Positions 31,204 to 39,400 of a DNA stretch of 39,400 nt are shown one piece after another. A program made the position numbers and the translations under genes. Numbering within the stretch: position 1 is the stretch's first letter; each line of letters opens with the position of its first letter. Below the pieces are notes generated by a model. That model ran no database searches. It was not told the origin of the DNA and saw only the letters and a list, made by a program, of their open reading frames with translations. The stretch spans positions 1-39,400 of the forward strand of contig DHLX01000015.1 in the NCBI GenBank assembly GCA_002405475.1, in the 5' to 3' direction. The DNA is from Burkholderiales bacterium UBA4657. Lineage in GTDB: Bacteria > Pseudomonadota > Gammaproteobacteria > Burkholderiales > Burkholderiaceae_E.

Positions 31204-32352
31204 GTGTCTTTCGCCAGCTCGGGCGCCCGTGAGCGCCAGACCCACCAGGTTTTAGCAGCTCGTGCCAAGGCGCTGGTGGTGGCGGTCGATTTTGGACAGC
31301 CCGATTTCTCAGACTCGGTTGAAGAAGTCAGATTACTGACCGAAACTGCAGGCGCTGAAGTTTCAAGTACGATTACCAGCAAGCGTAGCGCCCCCGACCC
31401 GGCCCTGTTTGTCGGCAGTGGCAAGGCGCACGATATTGGTCTCGCGGCACGCGCAGGTGAGTGCGAGCTGGTCGTTTTTGACCATGCGCTGACCCCAGCG
31501 CAGCAGCGAAATCTGGAGAAAGAACTGCAAACCCGTGTCATTGATCGCACCAGCCTGATTCTGGACATTTTTGCCCAGCGTGCGCAAAGTCACGAAGGCA
31601 AAATCCAGGTCGAACTGGCACAGTTACAGCATTTATCGACCCGATTGATCCGTGGCTGGACCCACCTGGAACGGCAAAAAGGCGGGATTGGCTTGCGTGG
31701 TCCGGGCGAGACCCAGCTTGAAACCGACCGACGCCTGATCGGCGAACGGGTCAAAATGCTACGCAAGAAGCTGGCGAAATTACAGGCGCAGCGACAAAGC
31801 CAGCGCCGTGCCCGTGAGCGTCAAGGGACTTTCTCGGTCTCGCTCATCGGCTATACCAATGCCGGCAAATCCACCTTGTTCAATGCCCTGACCAAGGCTG
31901 GCACTTATGCCGCAGACCAGTTATTTGCCACGCTGGACACGACAACCCGGCGCATCTGGATAGAGGGTGCCGGGCAAATCGTGATATCCGATACGGTAGG
32001 ATTCATCCGCGACCTGCCACATTCGCTGATTGAAGCCTTCAAGGCGACCCTGGAAGAAACTGTTCGGGCCGATTTGTTGTTGCACGTTATTGATATGGCT
32101 AATCCGGTCAAATTGGCTCAAATAGACGCGGTCAACCAGGTTTTGGCCGAGATTGGGGCCGATGATATCCCCCAGTTACAGGTATTCAACAAATCCGACC
32201 TGGCAGCAGTGCCACCCGGCATCGCGCGCGATCTCGATGGTAAGATTGAAAGAATTTTTCTGAGTGCCCGCACCGGTGAAGGTCTGGATCTGTTGCGAAG
32301 TGCTTTGAAGGAATATGCGGAGCAGGCGCACCCTGCTGAACTATTAACCTAA
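31204..32352 (+). CDS. hflX: ribosome-associated GTPase HflX
   Basis: A 382-residue GTPase with an N-terminal HflX domain (FVGSGKAHDIGLAAR, VIDRTSLILDIFAQRAQSHEGKIQVELAQL), the glycine-rich GGIGLRGPGETQLE, and a G domain starting at GYTNAGKST. It splits stalled or heat-damaged 70S ribosomes. The start is GTG at 31204. In the hfq-hflX-hflK-hflC order it belongs to the same transcript as Hfq. Confidence 0.95.
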   Translation: MSFASSGARERQTHQVLAARAKALVVAVDFGQPDFSDSVEEVRLLTETAGAEVSSTITSKRSAPDPALFVGSGKAHDIGLAARAGECELVVFDHALTPAQQRNLEKELQTRVIDRTSLILDIFAQRAQSHEGKIQVELAQLQHLSTRLIRGWTHLERQKGGIGLRGPGETQLETDRRLIGERVKMLRKKLAKLQAQRQSQRRARERQGTFSVSLIGYTNAGKSTLFNALTKAGTYAADQLFATLDTTTRRIWIEGAGQIVISDTVGFIRDLPHSLIEAFKATLEETVRADLLLHVIDMANPVKLAQIDAVNQVLAEIGADDIPQLQVFNKSDLAAVPPGIARDLDGKIERIFLSARTGEGLDLLRSALKEYAEQAHPAELLT

Positions 32353-32391
32353 CGGCGAGTTGCATCCATGATTGGAGCTTTAGGCGTACTG

Positions 32392-33792
32392 ATGTCATTA
32401 AACGATCCCCGCTGGGGTCGCAGTAGTGACGATAACGACCCAACCCCTGACTCACAGCGTCAGCCCAACCAGCGCCCACAGGACGGCCCCCCCGACCTCG
32501 ATCAGCTCTGGCGCGATTTCAACCAGAAACTGTCGGGACTCTTTGGCGGCAAGGGTGGCAACCGTGGAAACAGCACCCCCCCGACCAGTATGCCACCCAG
32601 TGGCAAGGCGGCCGGTATTGGTCTGGGTGTCATTTTGGCAGTGGTGGCTCTTATATGGGCCGCCAGTGGTTTTTTCATGGTACCGGAAGGGCATCGCGCG
32701 GTACTTACCACGTTCGGCAAGTTTTCAGGCATGTCCGACCGCGCCGGTTTGCAATGGCGTCTGCCCTATCCGATACAAGCGCATCAGTTAGTCAATGTAG
32801 CTGAAGTAACCCGGGTTGAAATTGGTTTCCGTGGTTCACCCAATACCCAGCGCCAAAATGATGTGTTGCGCGAAGCCCTGATGCTCACCGACGATGAAAA
32901 TATAGTCGATATCCAGTTTGTGGTCAGCTATCGGGTACGGGAAGAAATGGCGGCTGATTTTCTGTTCAACGATAAAGATCCACGTGAAGCGGTCAGGCAG
33001 GCCGCCGAATCTGCCATGCGTGAGGTAGTGGCAAGCCTGACCATGGACACGATACTGACCGAAGGCGCTGCGGCGGCGCAAACTGCTGCAAAGCCAGTCA
33101 CACCTGCTACGACACCTGACAACAAAGCAGCAGAAGCCAAGCCAGCCACGCCCCCGGCCAATACCGAAGCAGAAAAAAAACCGGCCGAAGTCCCCGATAC
33201 TGCAAACAATCAGGTCAGGCGAACCATACAAGGCATTCTTGACCGCTACAAAGTTGGTATTTCCATTACTGAAGTTGCCATTGTTCAGCGTCGGCCGCCA
33301 GAGCAGGTGCAGGCTGCTTTCGAGGATGTCATCCGTGCCGGACAAGATCGAGACCGCTTCATCAACGAAGGTGAGGCCTACCGTAATCAGGTGGTTCCGC
33401 AGGCGGCAGGCACAGCCTCGCGCTTACGTGCTGAAGCCGATGGTTATCGCCAGCGAATTATTCAGCAGGCAGAAGGTGATGCTGCGCGCTTTCGCCTGGT
33501 CTTGAATGAATACAGCAAGGCACCGGGGGTAACCCGTGACCGCATGTATCTGGAAACCATGCAGCAGATATACAGCAACGCAACCAAAGTTCTGATTGAT
33601 ACCCGGCAGTCCAACCCCATGCTCTATTTGCCTTTGGACCAGTTGCTCAAGCAAACCGGAACCGAGACCCTGAACCGCACACCCGCCATGTCACCACTAC
33701 CATCGGCCGCCCCCGAGGCCTCGCCGGCACCGCCGAGCGAACCGGCTGCGGTGCGTGATGCCAGCCGTGCCCGTCAGCGTGACTCGCGATAA
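32392..33792 (+). CDS. hflK: HflK, SPFH-domain subunit of the FtsH modulator complex
   Basis: A 466-residue inner-membrane protein that with HflC forms a cage around the FtsH protease. It has a Gly/Pro/Asn-rich cytoplasmic N terminus, a membrane segment at about residues 76-98 and an SPFH/prohibitin domain. After DTILTEG (near residue 225) there is an insert of about 47 residues rich in Ala, Pro, Thr and Lys, before the domain resumes with RRTIQGILDRYKVGI. The tail is also Pro/Ala-rich. I take the ATG at 32392 (MSLNDPRWGR), which matches relatives; an ATG eight codons upstream (32368) is the alternative. hflC follows 11 bases later. Confidence 0.92.
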   Translation: MSLNDPRWGRSSDDNDPTPDSQRQPNQRPQDGPPDLDQLWRDFNQKLSGLFGGKGGNRGNSTPPTSMPPSGKAAGIGLGVILAVVALIWAASGFFMVPEGHRAVLTTFGKFSGMSDRAGLQWRLPYPIQAHQLVNVAEVTRVEIGFRGSPNTQRQNDVLREALMLTDDENIVDIQFVVSYRVREEMAADFLFNDKDPREAVRQAAESAMREVVASLTMDTILTEGAAAAQTAAKPVTPATTPDNKAAEAKPATPPANTEAEKKPAEVPDTANNQVRRTIQGILDRYKVGISITEVAIVQRRPPEQVQAAFEDVIRAGQDRDRFINEGEAYRNQVVPQAAGTASRLRAEADGYRQRIIQQAEGDAARFRLVLNEYSKAPGVTRDRMYLETMQQIYSNATKVLIDTRQSNPMLYLPLDQLLKQTGTETLNRTPAMSPLPSAAPEASPAPPSEPAAVRDASRARQRDSR

Positions 33793-33803
33793 GGAATTTT
33801 CTG

Positions 33804-34700
33804 ATGAACAAACTATTTTCTTTTGGTCTATTGCTCTTTATCGGGCTAATTCTGTTCGCCTCGTGCGTCTTTGTCGTTGATCAACGCCAATACGCACTAG
33901 TGCTGGCTTTCGGTGAAATCCGCCGTGAAGTCAAGGAGCCGGGTCTGCATTTCAAGGCACCGCCACCGTTCAACAGCGTACTCTATTTTGACAACCGTCT
34001 GCTCACCATTGATACCCCTCAGGTAGACCGTGCCCGCACCTCGGAAAATGTCGAGCTGCTGGTCGATTCCTTTGTCAAATGGCGTATCCGCGACATACGT
34101 CAGTTTTATCGTACCTTCGGTGCGCGCGGTGAGGCTGCGGCCAGAGACCGCTTGAATGACTTGATTCGTGATGCGGTACAAAACTCATTTCGCCGTCGTA
34201 CCGTCAATGAAGTAACCTCCAAACAGCGCGATGTGGTGCGGCAGGAAATTACCAAAGCGGTGCTGGATGGTGCCAATAATCAGAACTTTGGTATTGAAGT
34301 GATTGATGTGCGACTCAAACGCATTGAGTTTTCTGAAAGTGTTCTGCCGAACGTTTACGGCCGCATGGAATCGGAACGCAAACGCGTAGCCAATGAAAGA
34401 CGTTCTTCTGGTCAGGCCGATGGCGAACGCATACGTGCCGACGCCGACAAACAGCGCGAAGTCATTATTGCCGAAGCTTATCGAGATGCGCAAAAAATGA
34501 AAGGTGAAGGTGACGCCAGAGCCAGCCAGATTTACGCCTCGGCTTTTGGTCAGAACCCGGAATTTGCCGCTTTCTATCGCAGTCTGGAAGCGTATCGCGC
34601 TACCTTTGCTCAAAAGCAGGGCAATATGATGGTGCTCGACCCGTCATCGGAATTCTTCCGCTATATGCGTCAGCCGGGCGGCGCACCCGCTCGGCGGTGA
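33804..34700 (+). CDS. hflC: HflC, SPFH-domain subunit of the FtsH modulator complex
   Basis: A 298-residue partner of HflK. One membrane anchor lies at about residues 5-25, followed by the SPFH domain (FVVDQRQYALVLAFGEIRREVKEPGLHFKAP) and a long charged helix rich in Glu, Arg and Ala (about 190-245) that packs with HflK. The end FAQKQGNMMVLDPSSEFFRYM is typical. Together the pair shields or gates substrate entry to FtsH. Confidence 0.95.
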   Translation: MNKLFSFGLLLFIGLILFASCVFVVDQRQYALVLAFGEIRREVKEPGLHFKAPPPFNSVLYFDNRLLTIDTPQVDRARTSENVELLVDSFVKWRIRDIRQFYRTFGARGEAAARDRLNDLIRDAVQNSFRRRTVNEVTSKQRDVVRQEITKAVLDGANNQNFGIEVIDVRLKRIEFSESVLPNVYGRMESERKRVANERRSSGQADGERIRADADKQREVIIAEAYRDAQKMKGEGDARASQIYASAFGQNPEFAAFYRSLEAYRATFAQKQGNMMVLDPSSEFFRYMRQPGGAPARR

Positions 34701-34704
34701 GTCC

Positions 34705-34896
34705 ATGATGGACTGGCAATGGTGGCTCGGCGCGCTCGCCCTGTTTCTGGTTTTCGAAGGCCTGACGCCGTTCATAGCGCCCCAGGCCTGGAAGCAGGGC
34801 ATCAAGCGTATTACCGAACTCAGCGATGGTCAGGTGCGATTCGTCGGTTTATGCAGCCTGCTGGTCGGGCTGCTGATTTTCGTCGTGGTTACCTGA
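34705..34896 (+). CDS. DUF2065 small membrane protein
   Basis: A 63-residue protein with two hydrophobic segments (about 5-25 and 44-62) joined by a short basic loop. The LVFEGLTPFIAPQAWKQ pattern fits DUF2065 (YjeT-like), which regularly follows hflC in proteobacteria. The role is unknown; it may assist HflKC. It begins 4 bases after the hflC stop. Confidence 0.88.
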   Translation: MMDWQWWLGALALFLVFEGLTPFIAPQAWKQGIKRITELSDGQVRFVGLCSLLVGLLIFVVVT

Positions 34897-34975
34897 ACCT
34901 GCCGGGCGTAATTTTCCAGACCCGGTAAAATAGCAAGTTTGCACATTTCAAAGCCGCCCTGCGGCGCAAGTACCC

Positions 34976-36130
34976 ATGGCCAAATGGCTTCTGCCTGAAT
35001 ATATTGCTGATGTATTGCCTGCCGAAGCACGCCACCTTGAGGCGTTGCGGCGCGGGCTGCTTGACCTATATGGTAGCTATGGCTATGAACTGGTCATGCC
35101 GCCTTTGCTGGAATACCTCGACTCGTTACTGACCGGTACCGGCCAGGACCTGAATTTGCGCACCTTCAAACTGGTAGACCAGCTCTCTGGTAAAACCATG
35201 GGGCTTCGCGCCGATATCACGCCCCAGGTAGCGCGTATTGACGCCCATTTACTCAATCGTGAGGGTGTGGTCAGGCTATGCTATGCCGGCAGTGTCTTGC
35301 ATACGCGCCCGGCCGGCATGAACGCCACACGCGAGCCACTGCAAGTGGGAGCCGAGCTTTACGGTCACGCCGGTCTTGAGGCCGATCTGGAAATTGCCGA
35401 ACTGGCTCTGGCTTCGCTGGCACTGGTTCAGGCTGACTCACCCCGTCTCGACTTGTCGCACATGGGCGTCATACGCGCTTTGCTGCAAACCTTGACAGCC
35501 CCCGAGCTGGCTGACGAGGTCGTGGCAATGGTACGTCGCAAGGATAAACCCGGCCTGCGCGACTGCCCAGGATTGCCCGAGGCGACACGCCGTGCCTTGC
35601 AGACCTTGTGTGGCCTGTATGGGGGTATTGAGATACTACAGCAGGCTCGCGTCACATTGCCAGAGCAAGCGGGCATTCACCAGGCGCTGGACGAATTACA
35701 GACTCTGGCGCAAGCATTGGGTGCGCGCGGAGCGCAGATCACAATTGACCTGGGTGAAATGCGCGGCTATCAGTACCATAGCGGCATTGTCTTTGCTGCT
35801 TATTGCCACAACATACCCAGTGCCGTGATTCGCGGTGGACGCTATGACCAGGTCGGTCAAGCCTTTGGCCGTGCCCGTGCCGCCACCGGATTTTCACTCG
35901 ATCTGCGTGAATTGGCGGCATTGGCACCCACACCACCTGCTGCCCCGGCCATACTCGCGCCGTGGAGTGACGAAACAGATTTACAGACTTTGATTGCACA
36001 CCTGCGCGTGCAGGGTAATACCGTGGTTCAGGCTTTGCCCGGGCATGAACCGGAACTACAGGAATACCGCATTGACCGGGTGCTGAAAAAAACGGCACAA
36101 GGTTGGCAAGTGACATTTTTGGAGAAATAA
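34976..36130 (+). CDS. hisZ: HisZ, ATP phosphoribosyltransferase regulatory subunit
   Basis: A 384-residue paralogue of histidyl-tRNA synthetase that activates the short form of HisG at the first step of histidine synthesis. The synthetase-like core shows GLRADITPQVARIDAH and a closing GGRYDQVGQAFGRARAATGFSLDLRE, but lacks the C-terminal anticodon domain and the His-specific LVRGLDYY form. Its presence implies a short HisG elsewhere in the genome. No strong ribosome site is seen. The stop shares one base with the purA start (TAATG). Confidence 0.94.
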   Translation: MAKWLLPEYIADVLPAEARHLEALRRGLLDLYGSYGYELVMPPLLEYLDSLLTGTGQDLNLRTFKLVDQLSGKTMGLRADITPQVARIDAHLLNREGVVRLCYAGSVLHTRPAGMNATREPLQVGAELYGHAGLEADLEIAELALASLALVQADSPRLDLSHMGVIRALLQTLTAPELADEVVAMVRRKDKPGLRDCPGLPEATRRALQTLCGLYGGIEILQQARVTLPEQAGIHQALDELQTLAQALGARGAQITIDLGEMRGYQYHSGIVFAAYCHNIPSAVIRGGRYDQVGQAFGRARAATGFSLDLRELAALAPTPPAAPAILAPWSDETDLQTLIAHLRVQGNTVVQALPGHEPELQEYRIDRVLKKTAQGWQVTFLEK

Positions 36131-37419
36131 TGAAGAACGTCGTAGTCATAGGCACCCAATGGGGCGATGAAGGCAAAGGCAAGGTAGTGGACTGGTTGAC
36201 CGACCATGCGCACGGTGTTGTGCGTTTTCAGGGTGGTCATAATGCCGGGCATACGCTCATCATCGGTGGTAAAAAAACCATACTGCGTTTGATTCCCTCG
36301 GGCATTATGCGCCCTGACGTCACTTGCTACATTGGTAACGGCGTCGTCTTGTCGCCGGAAGCGCTGCTGAAAGAAATTGACGAACTTGAAAGTGCCGGCT
36401 TACAGGTGGCCAGCCGTTTGCGTATTTCAGAAGCCTGCCCCTTGATTCTTCCCTACCATGTGGCACTCGACCAGGCGCGCGAAGCCAAACGAGGTGCCGC
36501 GAAAATTGGCACTACCGGACGCGGCATCGGCCCGGCGTATGAAGACAAGGTGGCACGTCGCGCTATTCGTGTGCAAGACCTGTTCAATCCGGAAAAATTT
36601 GCCGAACGTCTGCGCGAAGTGCTGGAATACCATAACTTTGTTTTGACACAATACCTCGGTGCGGCTGAAGTCTCGTTCCAGTCGGTGTTTGACACCACCA
36701 TGGTGCTGGCTGAACGCATCAAACCTATGGTCGCGGACGTGCCGCGTCTGTTGCACGAAGTCAATGCCCAAGGCAAAAACCTGCTGTTTGAAGGTGCGCA
36801 AGGCTCGCTGCTCGATGTTGATCATGGCACCTACCCGTTTGTCACCAGTTCCAACTGTCTGGCGGGGGCTGCCAGCGCGGGTGCTGGCGTCGGCCCCGGC
36901 CGTTTGCACTACGTCTTGGGTATTACCAAAGCCTATACCACGCGCGTCGGTTCCGGACCGTTTCCGACCGAGTTGCACGACGAAGTGGGCAAACGTATTG
37001 CCGAAGTGGGGAAAGAGTTTGGTTCGGTCACCGGACGCCCACGCCGTTGCGGCTGGTTTGACGCTGCTGCCTTACGCCGCTCGGTACAGTTAAACGGTGT
37101 CAGCGGTTTGTGCATTACCAAGCTTGACGTACTCGACGGTTTTGAAACCCTGCGCCTGGGCGTGGGCTATCAGGTCAAGGGTCAGGCGCTCGACTTGTTG
37201 CCTTTCGGTGCTGAAAATGTCGAAGGCTGCGAGCCGGTGTATGAAGAATTTCCCGGCTGGAGCGAAACGACGGTGGGTGTGACCCAATATGAACAGCTAC
37301 CAGCCAATGCGCGCAAGTATCTGGAACGCTTGGCTGAGGTTTGTGGAGCTTCGATTGACATGATTTCCACCGGGCCAGATCGGGATCAGACCATTGTCTT
37401 GCGGCATGCGTTTCGTTAG
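36130..37419 (+). CDS. purA: adenylosuccinate synthetase
   Basis: A 429-residue enzyme that joins IMP and aspartate using GTP, the first committed step to AMP. It begins MKNVVVIGTQWGDEGKGKVVDWL, with the catalytic Asp in the P-loop, and continues with GGHNAGHT carrying the catalytic His, GTTGRGIGPAYEDK, TTRVGSGPFPTE and KLDVLDGF. The start at 36130 has GGAG just upstream and gives the canonical N terminus. hisZ-purA is a typical betaproteobacterial pair. Confidence 0.97.
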   Translation: MKNVVVIGTQWGDEGKGKVVDWLTDHAHGVVRFQGGHNAGHTLIIGGKKTILRLIPSGIMRPDVTCYIGNGVVLSPEALLKEIDELESAGLQVASRLRISEACPLILPYHVALDQAREAKRGAAKIGTTGRGIGPAYEDKVARRAIRVQDLFNPEKFAERLREVLEYHNFVLTQYLGAAEVSFQSVFDTTMVLAERIKPMVADVPRLLHEVNAQGKNLLFEGAQGSLLDVDHGTYPFVTSSNCLAGAASAGAGVGPGRLHYVLGITKAYTTRVGSGPFPTELHDEVGKRIAEVGKEFGSVTGRPRRCGWFDAAALRRSVQLNGVSGLCITKLDVLDGFETLRLGVGYQVKGQALDLLPFGAENVEGCEPVYEEFPGWSETTVGVTQYEQLPANARKYLERLAEVCGASIDMISTGPDRDQTIVLRHAFR

Positions 37420-37421
37420 GG

Positions 37422-37448
37422 AAAACCCTTAACAACAATAGGTTTTAA
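37422..37448 (+). terminator. weak terminator-like hairpin after purA
   Basis: AAAACC and GGTTTT can pair around a 13-base loop close to the purA stop. The stem is short and the T run poor, so this is a weak candidate. Confidence 0.3.
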
Positions 37449-37474
37449 GAAAATATGTAATTGTGGATCGATGT

Positions 37475-37490
37475 TGTGATATTGTTCACG
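37475..37490 (+). promoter_or_regulatory. CRP-like palindromic site upstream of the TPS locus
   Basis: TGTGA, six bases, then TCACG matches the CRP/FNR-superfamily consensus TGTGA-N6-TCACA at nine of ten fixed positions. It lies 38 bases before the transporter start codon, in the only intergenic gap available for a promoter. Which regulator binds it is unknown. Confidence 0.4.
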
Positions 37491-37528
37491 CTTTCTGCGG
37501 TAAATAATCAAAAAACTGGGTTGAAAGC

Positions 37529-39262
37529 ATGGGCAAAGCATCGTGGGGTGCGGCGTTAGGGTGGTTATTTTGTTTATTGACAGGCAAGGTCTATGCCCAG
37601 GGCTTGCCAGCCGCTACTCAGAACGCACAGGAGCTACAGCGGCAACAACAGCGCGAACAAGAGCTGCGTCAAAAGTTGCAGGTACAGCCAGACATACGCC
37701 TGCCTGTACCAGACGAAGAGGCGTCACAGTCCCGTCTTCCGGTTGAAGAAACTCCCTGTTTCAAAATAGAGCGTATTAGCCTGAATGGCGAGCTGTCTGA
37801 GCGTTTTCAATGGGCGCTGGCAGCGGCAAACCAAAGAAGTCAGGGTCAGTCTGACCCGGCTCTAGGTCGTTGTTTAGGTAGCAATGGCATCAATCAAGTG
37901 ATGCGGCGTATACAAAATGCTGTTATTCAACGTGGCTATGTCACGACCCGCGTACTGGCGGAGCCGCAAAATTTAAGTGGCGGTGAATTAAGCTTGACAT
38001 TGATACCTGGGCGCGTGAGGGAAATACGACTGTCACCCGACTCAAACCCGCGGGCAAATTTGTTTAATGCGCTACCGATTTCTGCGGGTGACCTGCTCAA
38101 TCTACGTGATCTGGAGCAGGCATTAGAAAATCTCAAGCGTGTTCCCACGGTACAAACCGACATTAAAATTGTTCCTGCCAGTTCGCCGCAAGCACTTCTT
38201 GGAGAAAGTGATCTGGTCATTACCTGGCAGCAGACCATGCCTTTTCGCTTCAACCTGGCAGTTGATGATTCGGGCAGTAAAGCCACGGGCAAATACCAGG
38301 CTAACTTCACGCTATCTTATGATCACTGGTGGACGTTGAACGACTTGTTTTATGTCACGTTAGGGCGCGATCTGCATAATGCATCGCCGGGGAAAGCGCG
38401 CGGTACGCAAAGCTGGTCGGCACATTACTCAATCCCTTGGGGTTACTGGCAATGGGCGGTCAATGCGAGTGAGTTCAACTACCGACAAACCGTGGTTGGA
38501 TCATCACAAAACTATCTCTATCGTGGATCCAGCCGTCAGCTCGACCTTCGGCTTTCCCGTTTGTTGTACCGCGATGCCACCAGCAAGACCACTTTCACAC
38601 TAAAAGGATGGACGCGTGCCTCACGAAATTTCATTGATGACACAGAGGTAGAAGTACAAAGACGTCGTACTGCTGGCTGGGAAGCCAGCATGTCACAACG
38701 CCTGTTTATGGGCGCAGCCACGCTGGATGCCAACTTGGCGTATCGGCGTGGTACTGGCGCGCAACAAGCCCTACCAGCACCCGAAGAAGCTTTTGGTGAG
38801 GGTACTTCGCGTATGAAATTATGGCAATCCGAGATTCAGTATCAACAGCCATTTAGCCTCTCTGGGCAGCGCTGGCGTTACAGTACCCAGTGGCGGGCAC
38901 AGTGGAACCGCACCCCCTTGGTGCCGCAAGACCGATTTTCGATTGGAGGCCGCTACACCGTGCGTGGCTTTGATGGCGAGAACGTCCTGTCTGCTGAACG
39001 CGGTGTATTGATAAGGAATGATCTGGCCTGGTTTATTGGTCCACTGAGCGCAGAACTGTACTGGGGGGTGGATTATGGTCAAGTATCAGGGCCTTCGGCG
39101 GCGCTGCTGTCGGGGCAGCATCTGATGGGAACAGCGCTTGGCATGCGTGGCCAGATACAGTCATTGAGCTATGACTTGTTTATTGGCGAGCCAGTCAAAA
39201 AACCCCGCAGCTTTCAAACACCAGCGACTGTTACCGGATTCAATCTTAATTGGGCATTTTAA
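37529..39262 (+). CDS. TpsB/FhaC-family two-partner secretion transporter
   Basis: A 577-residue outer-membrane protein of the ShlB/FhaC/HecB family that exports a TpsA partner. The signal peptide probably ends after Ala23 (VYA-QG). A Gln/Arg-rich helix (about 30-50) is the plug helix, followed by two POTRA domains (about 70-225, with CFKIERISLNGE and a paired cysteine) and a 16-strand barrel. The late motif YTVRGFDGE is the conserved L6 loop that reaches into the barrel, and the chain ends in Phe as barrel proteins do. Complete, with no frameshift. A CRP-like site lies upstream. The TpsA-like ORF starts 10 bases after the stop. Confidence 0.93.
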   Translation: MGKASWGAALGWLFCLLTGKVYAQGLPAATQNAQELQRQQQREQELRQKLQVQPDIRLPVPDEEASQSRLPVEETPCFKIERISLNGELSERFQWALAAANQRSQGQSDPALGRCLGSNGINQVMRRIQNAVIQRGYVTTRVLAEPQNLSGGELSLTLIPGRVREIRLSPDSNPRANLFNALPISAGDLLNLRDLEQALENLKRVPTVQTDIKIVPASSPQALLGESDLVITWQQTMPFRFNLAVDDSGSKATGKYQANFTLSYDHWWTLNDLFYVTLGRDLHNASPGKARGTQSWSAHYSIPWGYWQWAVNASEFNYRQTVVGSSQNYLYRGSSRQLDLRLSRLLYRDATSKTTFTLKGWTRASRNFIDDTEVEVQRRRTAGWEASMSQRLFMGAATLDANLAYRRGTGAQQALPAPEEAFGEGTSRMKLWQSEIQYQQPFSLSGQRWRYSTQWRAQWNRTPLVPQDRFSIGGRYTVRGFDGENVLSAERGVLIRNDLAWFIGPLSAELYWGVDYGQVSGPSAALLSGQHLMGTALGMRGQIQSLSYDLFIGEPVKKPRSFQTPATVTGFNLNWAF

Positions 39263-39272
39263 GGAAATAACT

Positions 39273-39398
39273 ATGAACAAAACCTGTTTCAGAGTCATTT
39301 TTAATGCGGCACGAGCGCAGCTCATGGCTGTGGCAGAGACTGTAGGCTTAGGGGGGCATAAAAAAGCCCCGCGTCGTTCTGAAGTAGCCCCCATTTAA
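39273..39398 (+). pseudogene. TpsA exoprotein start (ESPR only), truncated by a stop codon
   Basis: With an AGGA ribosome site just upstream, this frame encodes MNKTCFRVIFNAARAQLMAVAET, the hallmark extended signal peptide region of large TpsA adhesins and type V secreted proteins. After 41 codons a TAA (39396-39398) closes it, before the hydrophobic signal core and the TPS domain that should follow. A G6 run (39351-39356) and an A6 run lie inside, but one-base shifts there also lead to stops within the window. Either the exoprotein gene is broken, or a new frame starts beyond the edge. The window ends two bases later. Confidence 0.6.
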
Positions 39399-39400
39399 CG

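Noticed and set aside
39345..39398. Phase variation of TpsA through the G6 or A6 run
   Set aside because: Both alternative frames after the runs reach a stop within the window, so a one-base slip does not open the frame.

Overview
The window looks like the chromosome of a betaproteobacterium, most likely in the order Burkholderiales and possibly near Alcaligenaceae. The grounds are gene order and protein sequence: relA - tRNA-Val - thrS - infC - rpmI - rplT - pheST - ihfA - merR - tRNA-Pro, then surE - pcm - nlpD, and ndk - rlmN - pilW - rodZ - ispG - hisS - yfgM - bamB - der - hfq - hflXKC - hisZ - purA. HisZ, the RelA/IHF/RidA sequences and the Anbu protease fit the same group. No phage, transposase, plasmid or CRISPR genes are seen.

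Layout. 1-410: no protein gene; two tandem copies of a 183-bp-period repeat that carry tRNA-Ser-like 3' ends and bidirectional terminators. 411-2076: an outer-membrane barrel protein divergent from a membrane-anchored LytTR regulator. 2175-4644: tRNA-Arg(ACG), a LysE-type exporter, an Anbu proteasome-like peptidase, and 3-hydroxybutyrate dehydrogenase on the minus strand. 4690-8177: an alpha/beta hydrolase, a RidA-family protein and RelA, tightly packed. 8198-16093: tRNA-Val(GAC) and the translation operon thrS-infC-rpmI-rplT-pheS-pheT-ihfA-merR. 16156-20881: tRNA-Pro(GGG), surE, pcm, nlpD, a PolB-type exonuclease and rlmD. The expected rpoS gene is absent between nlpD and the exonuclease. 20934-21629: a BI-1/YccA membrane protein, minus strand. 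21843-37419: a long run of plus-strand housekeeping genes for nucleotide pools, rRNA/tRNA modification, type IV pili, cell shape, isoprenoids, histidyl-tRNA, outer-membrane assembly, ribosome biogenesis, Hfq, the HflKC membrane complex, histidine and purine synthesis. 37529-39398: a two-partner secretion locus: a full TpsB (FhaC-like) transporter followed by a 41-codon ORF that has only the extended signal peptide start of a TpsA exoprotein.

How the genes work together. The centre of the window is translation and stringent control: RelA, three aminoacyl-tRNA synthetases (ThrS, PheST, HisS), IF3, L35/L20, tRNAs, Der, HflX, RlmD and RlmN. The second theme is the envelope: BamB, YfgM, RodZ, PilW, NlpD, HflKC and the TPS locus. 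Many genes overlap by 1 to 14 bases, which points to translational coupling.

Most unusual points: the tRNA-Ser-like repeat whose T loop appears to be split by a 93-bp hairpin-rich insert; the missing rpoS; a ThrS whose C-terminal two thirds looks alphaproteobacterial in style; the AUC start of infC; a terminator directly in front of thrS; a low-complexity insert inside the SPFH domain of HflK; and the stop codon right after the TpsA signal region. Family assignments come from recognised motifs without database searches.
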